DNA of 6,075 nt from an uncultured Collinsella sp. (GCA_958431945.1 CAUASQ010000096.1:1-6075); one strand, 5' to 3'; numbered from the stretch's first letter, positions 1-5,701 are shown. Program-made: numbers and translations. The notes: generated by a model from the letters alone, not told the origin.

Positions 1-2
1 TC

Positions 3-167
3 GACACCGCCGAGTTCGCGATCCCCGGCCTTGACGACGAGTTCCGCGTCATCGTGTCTCCGTGGATCCTCTCCTCGCTGATCACCGATCGCCTTGCCGC
101 TTACTACGAGACGGTCACCAAGCACAACCTCAACTACCGTCGTTACTATCACCAGTTCGACTACTAA
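3..167 (+). CDS. SIS-domain sugar isomerase/deglycase, C-terminal fragment (FrlB-like)
   Basis: This is the 3' end of a gene entering from the left edge: 54 codons ending in TAA at 165-167. The visible part has the run SPWILSSLITDRLAAYYE and ends in HNLNYRRYYHQFDY. SIS-domain fructosamine-6-phosphate deglycases of the FrlB/GfrF type, as I remember them, end in a similar helix followed by an RRYY...(V/F)(E/D)Y tail, so I place it in that group. Such enzymes act in the cytoplasm on the phosphorylated sugar delivered by a PTS or a kinase, for example fructoselysine 6-phosphate to glucose 6-phosphate plus lysine. A complete mannose-family PTS and an FrlC-like epimerase follow, which fits. The catalytic SIS folds lie outside the window, so the exact reaction cannot be read. 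A GlmS-like or AgaS-like SIS isomerase is the main alternative. Confidence 0.7.
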   Translation, partial: DTAEFAIPGLDDEFRVIVSPWILSSLITDRLAAYYETVTKHNLNYRRYYHQFDY

Positions 168-202
168 TCGGTGACAAATAAGCTACTGATCAAGAAGCAA
201 CC

Positions 203-231
203 TGCCCGGGCGCATGCGTCCGGGCATTTTT
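203..231 (+). terminator. Rho-independent terminator-like hairpin between the SIS gene and EIIA
   Basis: TGCCCGG at 203-209 pairs exactly with CCGGGCA at 220-226. One G-T wobble and the self-complementary CGCATGCG lie inside, and five T follow at 227-231. It lies 36 bases after the SIS stop and 31 bases before the EIIA start. It looks like a canonical intrinsic terminator. Because the flanking genes look functionally linked, it may work as a partial terminator or attenuator, or mark the 3' end of a processed message. No convincing promoter is visible between it and EIIA. Confidence 0.75.
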
Positions 232-248
232 ATGCCGAAATTCGCAAG

Positions 249-256
249 AAAGGGGA
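249..256 (+). promoter_or_regulatory. Ribosome binding site that fixes the EIIA start
   Basis: AAAGGGGA sits 5 bases upstream of the ATG at 262. An earlier in-frame ATG at 214 lies inside the terminator hairpin and has no Shine-Dalgarno, so 262 is the better start. It also gives a protein that begins directly at the conserved EIIA beta strand. Confidence 0.7.
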
Positions 257-261
257 ATCGA

Positions 262-678
262 ATGAGGCAGTTTATCGTTGCATCCCATGCTCATTTTGCG
301 TCTGGAATCGTCGAGAGCATTGGGCTGCTCTCCGGTGAGCGCGAAAACGTCCATGCGCTGTCTATGTATGTCGACGGAAACGAGGACCTGACCAAGGAGG
401 CCGCAGCGGTTCTCGATGGGTTTGCTGCGGACGACGAGGTTGTCGCGTGCACTGACCTGTTCGGCGGCAGCGTCAACAACGAGTTCACCAAGATCGTCCA
501 GACGCGTCCCAACACGCACCTAGTGACCAATATGAACCTGCCGCTCCTTATTCAGCTGCTGTTCGTGCCCGACTCCACCCCAATTGATGAGGCCATTCGC
601 CAGATCGTCGAGGCGGACGACACCAAGGTCAAGTACGTCAACGACCTGCTGGGGCAGGCCGAACTCGATGAGTTTTAA
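262..678 (+). CDS. PTS mannose/fructose/sorbose-family EIIA component
   Basis: This cytoplasmic phosphocarrier takes phosphate from HPr and passes it to EIIB during sugar uptake. The protein is 138 residues, the usual size of a stand-alone EIIA-Man domain. The N-terminus FIVASHAHFASGI carries the phosphorylated histidine at His9 (the H of the family GHGxFAxG motif). D65-LFGGS matches the conserved DxxGGSP segment whose Asp supports the active-site His. LVTNMNLPLL at 88-97 matches the family GxNLPML segment. The ORF could be extended to ATG 214, but that start falls in a hairpin. The EIIB gene starts 18 bases after the stop, so A and B are clearly co-transcribed. The last 14 bases recur at the end of the EIIC gene. 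The domain assignment is firm; the substrate cannot be read from EIIA. Confidence 0.93.
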   Translation: MRQFIVASHAHFASGIVESIGLLSGERENVHALSMYVDGNEDLTKEAAAVLDGFAADDEVVACTDLFGGSVNNEFTKIVQTRPNTHLVTNMNLPLLIQLLFVPDSTPIDEAIRQIVEADDTKVKYVNDLLGQAELDEF

Positions 679-695
679 TCGCTAGGGAGCACATC

Positions 696-1166
696 ATGAT
701 TCAGATGATTCGCGTGGACTATCGACTGCTGCACGGCCAGGTTGCCGTTAGCTGGACTTCGGCTCTGGGTGCCGACTGCATCCTGTTGGTAAGCGACACG
801 GTCCTCAATGACAAGCTTCGTCTGCAGGCCCTGTCCCTTGCAAAACCGGAGGGCTGCAAGGTTGTCGTCAAAAACACCGAGGATGCCGTCAAGGCGCTCC
901 AGAGCGGTGTGACCGATAAGTACAAACTCTTCGTAGTTTGCGAGACGATCCAGCAGGCCGGTGCCGTCGCCAAGGCGATGGGCGTCAAGAAGATCAACCT
1001 CGGCAATGTTGCCTTTAGCGAGGATGCCCGCCAGGTCTCGACGAGCGTGTTCCTTACGCCCGAAAACGAGGCATACGTCAAAGAACTGCTCGGCGAGGGC
1101 TACGAGCTGTTCATTCAAATGATTCCGGCAGATGCGAAGACTGACGCCGCGAAGGTCATCGGTTAG
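696..1166 (+). CDS. PTS mannose/fructose/sorbose-family EIIB component
   Basis: This cytoplasmic phosphotransfer subunit receives phosphate from EIIA and gives it to the sugar as it passes through EIIC/EIID. At 156 residues it matches a stand-alone sorbose-type EIIB. The active-site loop is RVDYRLLHGQV at residues 6-16, with the phosphorylated histidine at His13. The usual form is RIDDRLIHGQV, so the second Asp is Tyr here. NLGNVAFSEDARQVS and the C-terminal QMIPAD segment also fit the family. A Shine-Dalgarno AGGGAG at 684-689 lies 6 bases before the ATG. The stop codon TAG at 1164-1166 forms part of the AGGGG ribosome binding site of the EIIC gene, which suggests translational coupling. EIIA and EIIB are separate polypeptides here rather than the fused EIIAB of E. 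coli ManX. Confidence 0.94.
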   Translation: MIQMIRVDYRLLHGQVAVSWTSALGADCILLVSDTVLNDKLRLQALSLAKPEGCKVVVKNTEDAVKALQSGVTDKYKLFVVCETIQQAGAVAKAMGVKKINLGNVAFSEDARQVSTSVFLTPENEAYVKELLGEGYELFIQMIPADAKTDAAKVIG

Positions 1167-1174
1167 GGGCCATC

Positions 1175-1966
1175 ATGGTTATCAAGACAATCCTGATTTT
1201 CCTTATTGCCCTTTTGGGCTATTCCGAGTGGCTGACCGGTACGAGCTACCTCCAGCGCCCGATTGTGCTCGGACCTCTGGTTGGCCTTGTCATGGGCGAC
1301 ATGGTGACCGGCACGATCATGGGCGCCACGATGGAGCTTGCCATGGTCGGCGCCATCTCGGTCGGTGCGTATAACCCGCCCGATACGATTTCCGGAACCA
1401 TCCTGGGTGTGTCGCTTGCCATGCAGGCCGGCGCGGACGCTTCGGCGGCCCTGACCCTGGGCATTCCCATCGCAACGATCGTCCTGGCGCTTGATACGGC
1501 CCTGGGCCAGCCGGTCATGCTGCTGCTGGTGCACCGTATCGACAAAAACGTCGAGGACGGGGACACCAAGGCCATCACGCGCAACATGCTCATCGCCGGT
1601 TACGCGCAGAGCTGGTGCGGCCTGCTGATTATTCCCCTGGCATTCTTCTTTGGCGCCGATGCTGTTGCCAGCCTGCTCAACATCATCCCCGATTTCGTTC
1701 AGACCGGCATGGATGTCGCCGCCGCCTTCTTGCCCGCACTCGGCTTTGCGATGCTGGCGCAGATGATTATGAACAAAACGGTGGCTCCGTTCTTCTTCGC
1801 TGGCTTCTTCCTCGTCGCCTACTTTGGCATTAGCACGACGGGCGTGGCGATCTTTGCCGCGATCATCGTCGTCGCGATGACGGTTTTGGGTGATAAGAAA
1901 AAAGCGGAGCAGCCCGCAGTGGCAACCGAGGATCCTGCGATTGGGAGTGGGTTCGATGAGTTTTAA
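1175..1966 (+). CDS. PTS mannose/fructose/sorbose-family EIIC membrane component
   Basis: This integral membrane subunit forms the sugar translocation path together with EIID. The protein has 263 residues and is strongly hydrophobic, with membrane segments around residues 3-20, 30-47, 52-66, 92-118, 139-160, 180-197, 203-219 and 221-238. The hallmark N-terminal block QRPIVLGPLVGLVMGD (27-42), then MGATMELAMVGA and NPPD at 67-70, is typical of the family. The tail after residue 240 is hydrophilic (KKK, then acidic), is predicted to be cytoplasmic, and ends in GFDEF. The start is ATG 1175, with the Shine-Dalgarno AGGGG overlapping the EIIB stop. The 3' end overlaps the EIID start by 11 bases. 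EIIC and EIID are obligate partners, and this packing suits equal production of both. Confidence 0.94.
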   Translation: MVIKTILIFLIALLGYSEWLTGTSYLQRPIVLGPLVGLVMGDMVTGTIMGATMELAMVGAISVGAYNPPDTISGTILGVSLAMQAGADASAALTLGIPIATIVLALDTALGQPVMLLLVHRIDKNVEDGDTKAITRNMLIAGYAQSWCGLLIIPLAFFFGADAVASLLNIIPDFVQTGMDVAAAFLPALGFAMLAQMIMNKTVAPFFFAGFFLVAYFGISTTGVAIFAAIIVVAMTVLGDKKKAEQPAVATEDPAIGSGFDEF

Positions 1967-2792
1967 GTTTGAGTCTTCTTACGACGGGCTGATTTCCCGC
2001 GCAGACCTTAAGAAGTTGTTCTGGCGCTCGATTCCCTATGAGCATTCGTGGAACTACGAGCGTATGGGCCATATCGGCTTTATGTGGGCCCTTATGCCGA
2101 TTCTTCGCAAGCTGTATCCGCAGGATGCGGACTTTAAGGCCGCCCTTAAGCGCCATATGGAGCTCTATAACGTCACGCCGTACATCTCGACGCTCCCCAT
2201 GTCCATCGCCGCTGCAATGGAGGAGGTCAACGCTACTGACGATAGCTTTGACACGAGCGCGATCTCTAATGTCAAGCTTGCTTTGATGGGACCGCTGTCC
2301 GGCGTGGGTGATGCCTTCTACTGGGGCACGCTGCGAATTTTGGCAACGGGTGTCGGCACGTCGCTGGCGCTGCAGGGCTCTATTCTTGGCCCGATTTTGT
2401 TCCTGCTCGTGTTCAACGTCCCTCACTACATCATCCGTTACCTGCTGACGTTTGTGGGATATCGCTTTGGCTCGGACATGATCAGCAAGGTCCAGGAATC
2501 GGGCATTATGGACACGATCGTCAAGATGGCCTCTATCATGGGCGCCATGGTGATCGGTGCTATGACCATGGAGATGGTCACCGTGGACATTCCGCTCATG
2601 GTCGGCGCGGGCGATGGTGCTCAGACGCTGGCCGAGCTGCTCAACGGAATCTTCCCGGGCTTTGTCACGATGGGGCTGTTTGGAATCGTCTATCTCATGC
2701 TCAAGAAGAAGATGAATCCGCTGCTCATCATGCTCGTGATCCTGCTCGTGAGTATCGCCGGCGCGTTCTTTGGAGTGCTTGGTGTCCAGTAG
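1956..2792 (+). CDS. PTS mannose/fructose/sorbose-family EIID membrane component
   Basis: This is the second membrane subunit of the permease; EIID is found only in the mannose family. The protein is 278 residues. Signature blocks appear in order: ERMGHIGFMWALMPILRKLYP (35-55), HMELYNVTPYISTLPMSIA (67-85), and LALMGPLSGVGDAFYWGTLR (108-127), the most diagnostic stretch. The C-terminal half has hydrophobic segments at about 128-153, 190-216, 232-250 and 253-277. The start is ATG 1956: GGGAG at 1943-1947 lies 8 bases upstream, and residue 2 onwards (SFKFESSYDGLISRADLKKLFWRS) resembles family N-termini. An upstream in-frame ATG at 1890 would extend 66 bases into the EIIC gene with a basic, unfamily-like leader. 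The 11-base overlap with EIIC implies coupling. A terminator-like hairpin follows the stop. Confidence 0.94.
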   Translation: MSFKFESSYDGLISRADLKKLFWRSIPYEHSWNYERMGHIGFMWALMPILRKLYPQDADFKAALKRHMELYNVTPYISTLPMSIAAAMEEVNATDDSFDTSAISNVKLALMGPLSGVGDAFYWGTLRILATGVGTSLALQGSILGPILFLLVFNVPHYIIRYLLTFVGYRFGSDMISKVQESGIMDTIVKMASIMGAMVIGAMTMEMVTVDIPLMVGAGDGAQTLAELLNGIFPGFVTMGLFGIVYLMLKKKMNPLLIMLVILLVSIAGAFFGVLGVQ

Positions 2793-2822
2793 AGTATCCG
2801 TCATAATGAGAACAATGTAAGA

Positions 2823-2858
2823 GGGGGCGTCGCGCACACTGTGCTGCGGCGCCCTTTT
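2823..2858 (+). terminator. Rho-independent terminator-like hairpin after EIID
   Basis: GGGCGTCGCGCAC (2825-2837) pairs with GTGCTGCGGCGCCC (2841-2854), with a 3-base loop, one G-T pair and a single bulged base; four T follow at 2855-2858. It starts about 30 bases after the EIID stop and ends 17 bases before the epimerase ATG. The short T run suggests incomplete termination, so the epimerase may be expressed at a lower level than the PTS from the same transcript. Confidence 0.65.
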
Positions 2859-2864
2859 GCCGAA

Positions 2865-2870
2865 AGGTGG
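2865..2870 (+). promoter_or_regulatory. Ribosome binding site that fixes the epimerase start
   Basis: AGGTGG ends 5 bases before ATG 2876. The alternative in-frame GTG at 2867 lies within this Shine-Dalgarno and directly after the terminator T run, with no ribosome site of its own, so 2876 is preferred. Confidence 0.6.
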
Positions 2871-2875
2871 ACAAG

Positions 2876-3712
2876 ATGGAGTATCCGCAGCTTGCCGTCA
2901 TGAATATCAGCCATCGTTATTTTGACCTCGAGGAATTCTTTTCTTCGGCAGCGGCCTCGGGTTACACGTGTTGCGAGCTTTGGACCGGGGCGATGCATCT
3001 GTATGTCGATTGCCATGGATACGATTCGCTCGAGCAGGTGCGGGAGCTGTCGCAGCGGTATGGGGTTCGGATTGTGGGGCTTTGTCCCGAACAGAACAAC
3101 CCCAAGCCGTGGAATATCGCGGCGCGCGGGAATGAGGCGCGTGCCCGCACGCTCGCGTACTTTAAGAACGTTGTGGATATTGCGGCGGAACTTGGAGCCG
3201 AGCAGGTCATGGTCTCGAGCGGCTGGGCATTTTTGAACGAGCCAATCGAGGACGCGTGGGGTCGAAGTGCCTCGATGCTGCGTGCGATTGCCGAGCATGC
3301 GGGAGAGCGCGGCGTGCGGCTGGTGCTCGAGGCCCTACAGCCGGTTGAGTCGATGATCGTGAACTCGGCGGCCGACACGAAGCGCATGATCGAGGCGGTT
3401 GATCATCCGGCACTTAAGGCGTGTCTGGATTTGGGCGCTATGGCGGTGGCGGGGGATACCATCGACGATTATTTCGATCTGCTTGGCGATGATGTCGCCC
3501 ACGTGCATTTTGTCGATGTTGCGGCAGACGGCACGACGCATCTTGCCTGGGGTGACGGCGACCGCGATATGCGCGCCGACCTGGATAGGCTGGTGGCGCG
3601 TGGCTATCGCGGAGTTGTTTCGGCCGAGACCTATGACTGGCGCTATTTCGCCAATCCTGCGGCGGCCGACGCTCAGGTTATGGCGGAGTACCGACGCGCG
3701 ATTGGCGCCTAG
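2876..3712 (+). CDS. Sugar phosphate isomerase/epimerase, TIM-barrel, FrlC-like
   Basis: This is a 278-residue member of the xylose-isomerase-like TIM-barrel family (AP endonuclease 2 fold), which includes D-tagatose/psicose 3-epimerases and fructoselysine 3-epimerase FrlC. Four metal ligands are visible in the expected order: Glu152 in RLVLEALQP, Asp185 in CLDLG, His211 in HVHFVD and Glu251 in VVSAET. These carry the divalent cation used for C-3 proton exchange. Further FrlC-like features, as I recall that protein, are GY...ELWTGAMH (29-41), PEQN (71-74), WGR (128-130) and LEALQPVESMIV. The cytoplasmic enzyme would interconvert C-3 epimers of a ketose or ketosamine. It follows the PTS, and the SIS deglycase end upstream makes an FrlB/FrlC-type pair plausible. 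No fructosamine kinase is seen in the window, as expected if the PTS phosphorylates. Substrate remains open: tagatose, psicose or inositol-pathway relatives share the fold. Confidence 0.85.
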   Translation: MEYPQLAVMNISHRYFDLEEFFSSAAASGYTCCELWTGAMHLYVDCHGYDSLEQVRELSQRYGVRIVGLCPEQNNPKPWNIAARGNEARARTLAYFKNVVDIAAELGAEQVMVSSGWAFLNEPIEDAWGRSASMLRAIAEHAGERGVRLVLEALQPVESMIVNSAADTKRMIEAVDHPALKACLDLGAMAVAGDTIDDYFDLLGDDVAHVHFVDVAADGTTHLAWGDGDRDMRADLDRLVARGYRGVVSAETYDWRYFANPAAADAQVMAEYRRAIGA

Positions 3713-3800
3713 GTGGGGTTGGGTTGCGGCAATCTGCCCTATGTTTCCAAATGAATACGGTGTGAGCGGCTGCGATGGATTTTCCCCGCAAGCACTCTAG
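3713..3800. other. Spacer between the epimerase and the his promoter region
   Basis: I see no convincing gene and no clear terminator with a T run after the epimerase stop in this stretch. A short frame crossing it continues the wrong-frame reading of the epimerase gene and has no ribosome site. Read-through from the sugar locus into the his operon cannot be excluded, unless the stem-loop at 3816-3845 stops it. Confidence 0.4.
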
Positions 3801-3811
3801 TATGCTAAAGT
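3801..3811 (+). promoter_or_regulatory. Candidate promoter -10 region for the his operon
   Basis: TATGCTAAAGT contains either a TATGCT -10 hexamer (3801-3806) or an extended -10 of the TGnTAAAGT form (3803-3811). No good TTGACA-like -35 element lies at the usual spacing (GATTTT at 3778 is the nearest), so the extended -10 reading is attractive. The predicted start of transcription would be near 3813-3818, right at the base of the following stem-loop. Confidence 0.4.
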
Positions 3812-3815
3812 ACCC

Positions 3816-3845
3816 AGAAGACCGGCGGAGCTATGCCGGTCTTCT
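3816..3845 (+). promoter_or_regulatory. Perfect 11-bp stem-loop in the hisZG leader
   Basis: AGAAGACCGGC (3816-3826) is the exact reverse complement of GCCGGTCTTCT (3835-3845), with an 8-base loop GGAGCTAT. It is followed by a mixed T-rich stretch (GTTCTATAT) rather than a clean T run. If the -10 at 3801-3811 is used, the hairpin would lie at or very near the 5' end of the his mRNA, where such stems can stabilise messages or attenuate transcription. It could instead act as the terminator of the upstream sugar locus. No run of His codons precedes it, so it is not a classical his leader-peptide attenuator, and the leader is too short for a T-box. Confidence 0.6.
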
Positions 3846-3867
3846 GTTCTATATGAAACACAGCATG

Positions 3868-3873
3868 AGGAGG
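3868..3873 (+). promoter_or_regulatory. Consensus Shine-Dalgarno of hisZG
   Basis: A perfect AGGAGG lies 8 bases before ATG 3882. It is the strongest ribosome site in the window and fixes the start, which also begins directly with the HisZ/HisRS-like N-terminus TPWGFRDILPEE. Confidence 0.8.
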
Positions 3874-3881
3874 CTCACCAG

Positions 3882-5597
3882 ATGACGGCCACACCGTGGG
3901 GATTCCGGGACATATTGCCCGAGGAGGCTCAGGCGCGCGAGGAGATCGCATGTACGGTGAAGGGCTGCTTTAGGGAGCATCATTACCTGCCGGTCGAGAC
4001 GCCGCTGCTCGAGGACAAGGGCTCGCTCGAGGAGGGCGGCCGCATTGCGGATACGCCGTTTAAGCTCTTTGATGACGACGGCCGCCTGCTGGTGGTCCGT
4101 CCCGACAACACGTTGCCGATCGTGCGCTTGGTTTCGACCCGCATGTGCGCTGCCGACCTGCCCCTGCGCCTTCGCTACGAGGCGCCGGTGGTTCGCGAGT
4201 GCCAGCGCAATGCCGGTGGCTCGCGTCAGTTTACGCAGCTGGGCTTTGAGCTCATCGGTGTGGGCGACACTGCGGGCGACGTCGAGATCGTCTCGCTGGT
4301 GGCCGAGGCCGTGCGCGAGCTGGCACTTCCCGATGCGCGCATTATCGCAGGTAGCGTGCGTCCGTTTAAGGAGCTGCTCGCGGCGTGCGATGATCGCGAG
4401 CTGGCTGCCGAGGCCCTGTGCTGCGTGCACGCCAATGACTTCGTGGGCCTCGATTCTCGCGTGGCGGCAAGCGCCGAGTCCGATGTCGTCAAGGCCGCCA
4501 TTAGCGAGCTGCCGCGTCTACACGGTGGCTCCGAAGTGCTCGACCGCGTTGATGCGTTGCTGGTTGCCGCCGGTATCGTCGCGCCGCTCACGCGCGAGCT
4601 GCGTGCCCTGGTCGAGGGCCTGGCTCCCGAGGACGCCCAGGTACTGTCCTTCGACTTCTCCATCATGAACTCGTTTGATTACTACACGGGCCTGGTCTTT
4701 AAGGCCTATGCCGGCGGCTTGCCCAATCCGGTCGGTTCGGGCGGACGCTACGACTCCATCTTTACCGGCGCATTTGGCGACGGCATCGAGGTGCCGGCGG
4801 CGGGCTTCGCCTTTTCGCTCGAGCGCCTGGAGGCCGCGCACACCTCGGCCGAGGACGCCGCTTCCGACGGCGATCACGCCGCGGGCCGTGGTGCCGAGGG
4901 TCCGCTGCGCATTGCCGTGCCCAAGGGCTCGCTTAAGGCCGATACGCTCGACGTGCTCGAAGCCGCGGGCTTGGATGTCTCGGAGCTGCGCGATCCCGGT
5001 CGTCACCTGATTGTGCGCGGTCGCGACACGCGTGCCGGCGAGGGCATGGTCGGCGATATCGAGTTTGTCATCGTGCGCCCCAGCGACGCGCCCGCCTTTG
5101 TGGGCTGTGGCGGTGCCGACTGCGGCATCTGCGGATGGGACTCGCTTATCGAGGCCGACCTCAACTTGCTGCAGCTGGTCGACCTGGGCTATGGCCTGTG
5201 CACGTTTATCGAGGCGGAGCCCGCGTGGCGCGCTGGCCAGGCCGAGCGCAACTATGCCCGTCGCGGTTCTCTTCGCGTGGCCACCAAGTACCCGCGCATC
5301 GCGAGCGCTTGGTATGCCGAACGCGGTGTGAATGTCGACATCGTTTCGCTGCACGGTAACATCGAGCTGGGCCCCATTGTCGGTATGACCGACCGTATCG
5401 TGGATATCACCGCTACGGGCGCCACGCTGCGCGACAACGACCTCGTTATTACTGGTCGCATTATGGACTGCACGGCCCGTTTCTTTGTCAATCCGGGCGC
5501 CGCTCGCCTGGATCCGCGCGTACGCAATCTGGCAGATCGCCTGACCGCGGCCGTGAAGGACAAGCATTTTGAGCCCGTCGCGGGCTCGGCACAATAG
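3882..5597 (+). CDS. hisZG: HisZ-HisG fusion: ATP phosphoribosyltransferase with regulatory domain
   Basis: One 571-residue protein carries both parts of short-form ATP phosphoribosyltransferase, the first enzyme of histidine synthesis (ATP + PRPP to phosphoribosyl-ATP). Residues 1-318 are HisZ, a class II HisRS-like regulatory domain: PWGFRDILPEE (5-15), RPDNTLPIVR (73-82), RYEAPVVRE (98-106), RQFTQLGFELIG (115-126), GGRYDSI (287-293) and AAGFAFSLERL (306-316). The HisRS catalytic segment RGLDYYTG reads NSFDYYTG (263-270), so the essential Arg is missing, and there is no anticodon-binding domain; both argue for HisZ and against HisRS. Residues 319-341 form an Ala/Asp/Gly-rich linker. Residues 342-571 are short HisG: LRIAVPKGSL (342-351), IVRPSDAPAFV, GICGWDSLIE and the PRPP loop IVDITATGATL (506-516). 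HisG lacks the C-terminal regulatory domain of long forms, as expected when HisZ is present. No start codon with a ribosome site lies at the junction, so both are made as one chain. hisD follows. Confidence 0.92.
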   Translation: MTATPWGFRDILPEEAQAREEIACTVKGCFREHHYLPVETPLLEDKGSLEEGGRIADTPFKLFDDDGRLLVVRPDNTLPIVRLVSTRMCAADLPLRLRYEAPVVRECQRNAGGSRQFTQLGFELIGVGDTAGDVEIVSLVAEAVRELALPDARIIAGSVRPFKELLAACDDRELAAEALCCVHANDFVGLDSRVAASAESDVVKAAISELPRLHGGSEVLDRVDALLVAAGIVAPLTRELRALVEGLAPEDAQVLSFDFSIMNSFDYYTGLVFKAYAGGLPNPVGSGGRYDSIFTGAFGDGIEVPAAGFAFSLERLEAAHTSAEDAASDGDHAAGRGAEGPLRIAVPKGSLKADTLDVLEAAGLDVSELRDPGRHLIVRGRDTRAGEGMVGDIEFVIVRPSDAPAFVGCGGADCGICGWDSLIEADLNLLQLVDLGYGLCTFIEAEPAWRAGQAERNYARRGSLRVATKYPRIASAWYAERGVNVDIVSLHGNIELGPIVGMTDRIVDITATGATLRDNDLVITGRIMDCTARFFVNPGAARLDPRVRNLADRLTAAVKDKHFEPVAGSAQ

Positions 5598-5611
5598 CGC
5601 GAGCACGCACG

Positions 5612-5647
5612 GGCGCCCCAACGTATGGGCTGCGGGCCGTTGGCGCC
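5612..5647 (+). other. Imperfect GC-rich hairpin between hisZG and hisD
   Basis: GGCGC (5612-5616) and CAACG (5619-5623) pair with CGTTGGCGCC (5638-5647), leaving a 2-base C bulge and a 14-base loop. A T run at 5664-5668 lies about 16 bases beyond the stem, too far for a standard terminator. It may be a read-through structure or a processing site within the his operon. CATAAT at 5673-5678 resembles a -10 hexamer but has no fitting -35. Confidence 0.35.
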
Positions 5648-5701
5648 GCCGCCCGACCTCTCGTTTTTCGAACATAATCTCGACCGATAGGGGATACCGA
5701 T

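Noticed and set aside
168..202. Promoter for EIIA upstream of the first hairpin
   Set aside because: TGACA-like bases occur near 172, but there is no matching -10 hexamer at a fitting distance, and any such transcript would meet the terminator at once.
214..261. Upstream ATG at 214 as EIIA start
   Set aside because: The codon lies inside the terminator hairpin, has no ribosome site, and the added 16 residues do not fit the family N-terminus.
1890..1955. Upstream ATG at 1890 as EIID start
   Set aside because: It lies deep in the EIIC gene and gives a basic leader unlike the family; ATG 1956 has a good Shine-Dalgarno.
1863..2837. Long minus-strand open frame (324 codons) opposite EIID
   Set aside because: It lies almost wholly antisense to EIID, is rich in His/Arg/Asp with no domain pattern, and follows from the codon bias of the + strand gene.
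3853..3885. Ten-codon upstream frame (MKHSMRRLTR) overlapping the hisZG start by ATGA
   Set aside because: It has no ribosome site (a hairpin arm lies directly upstream) and only one His codon, and its AGG-AGG codons are simply the Shine-Dalgarno of hisZG. It is probably chance.
3882..4835. N-terminal half of the his gene as histidyl-tRNA synthetase
   Set aside because: The catalytic Arg segment RGLDYYTG is replaced by NSFDYYTG, the anticodon-binding domain is absent, and a HisG domain is fused, so it is HisZ.
4518..5675. Long minus-strand open frame (385 codons) opposite hisZG
   Set aside because: It is antisense to a clearly conserved gene, has no recognisable domain, and has the Arg/Gly/His-rich composition typical of shadows of GC-rich genes.
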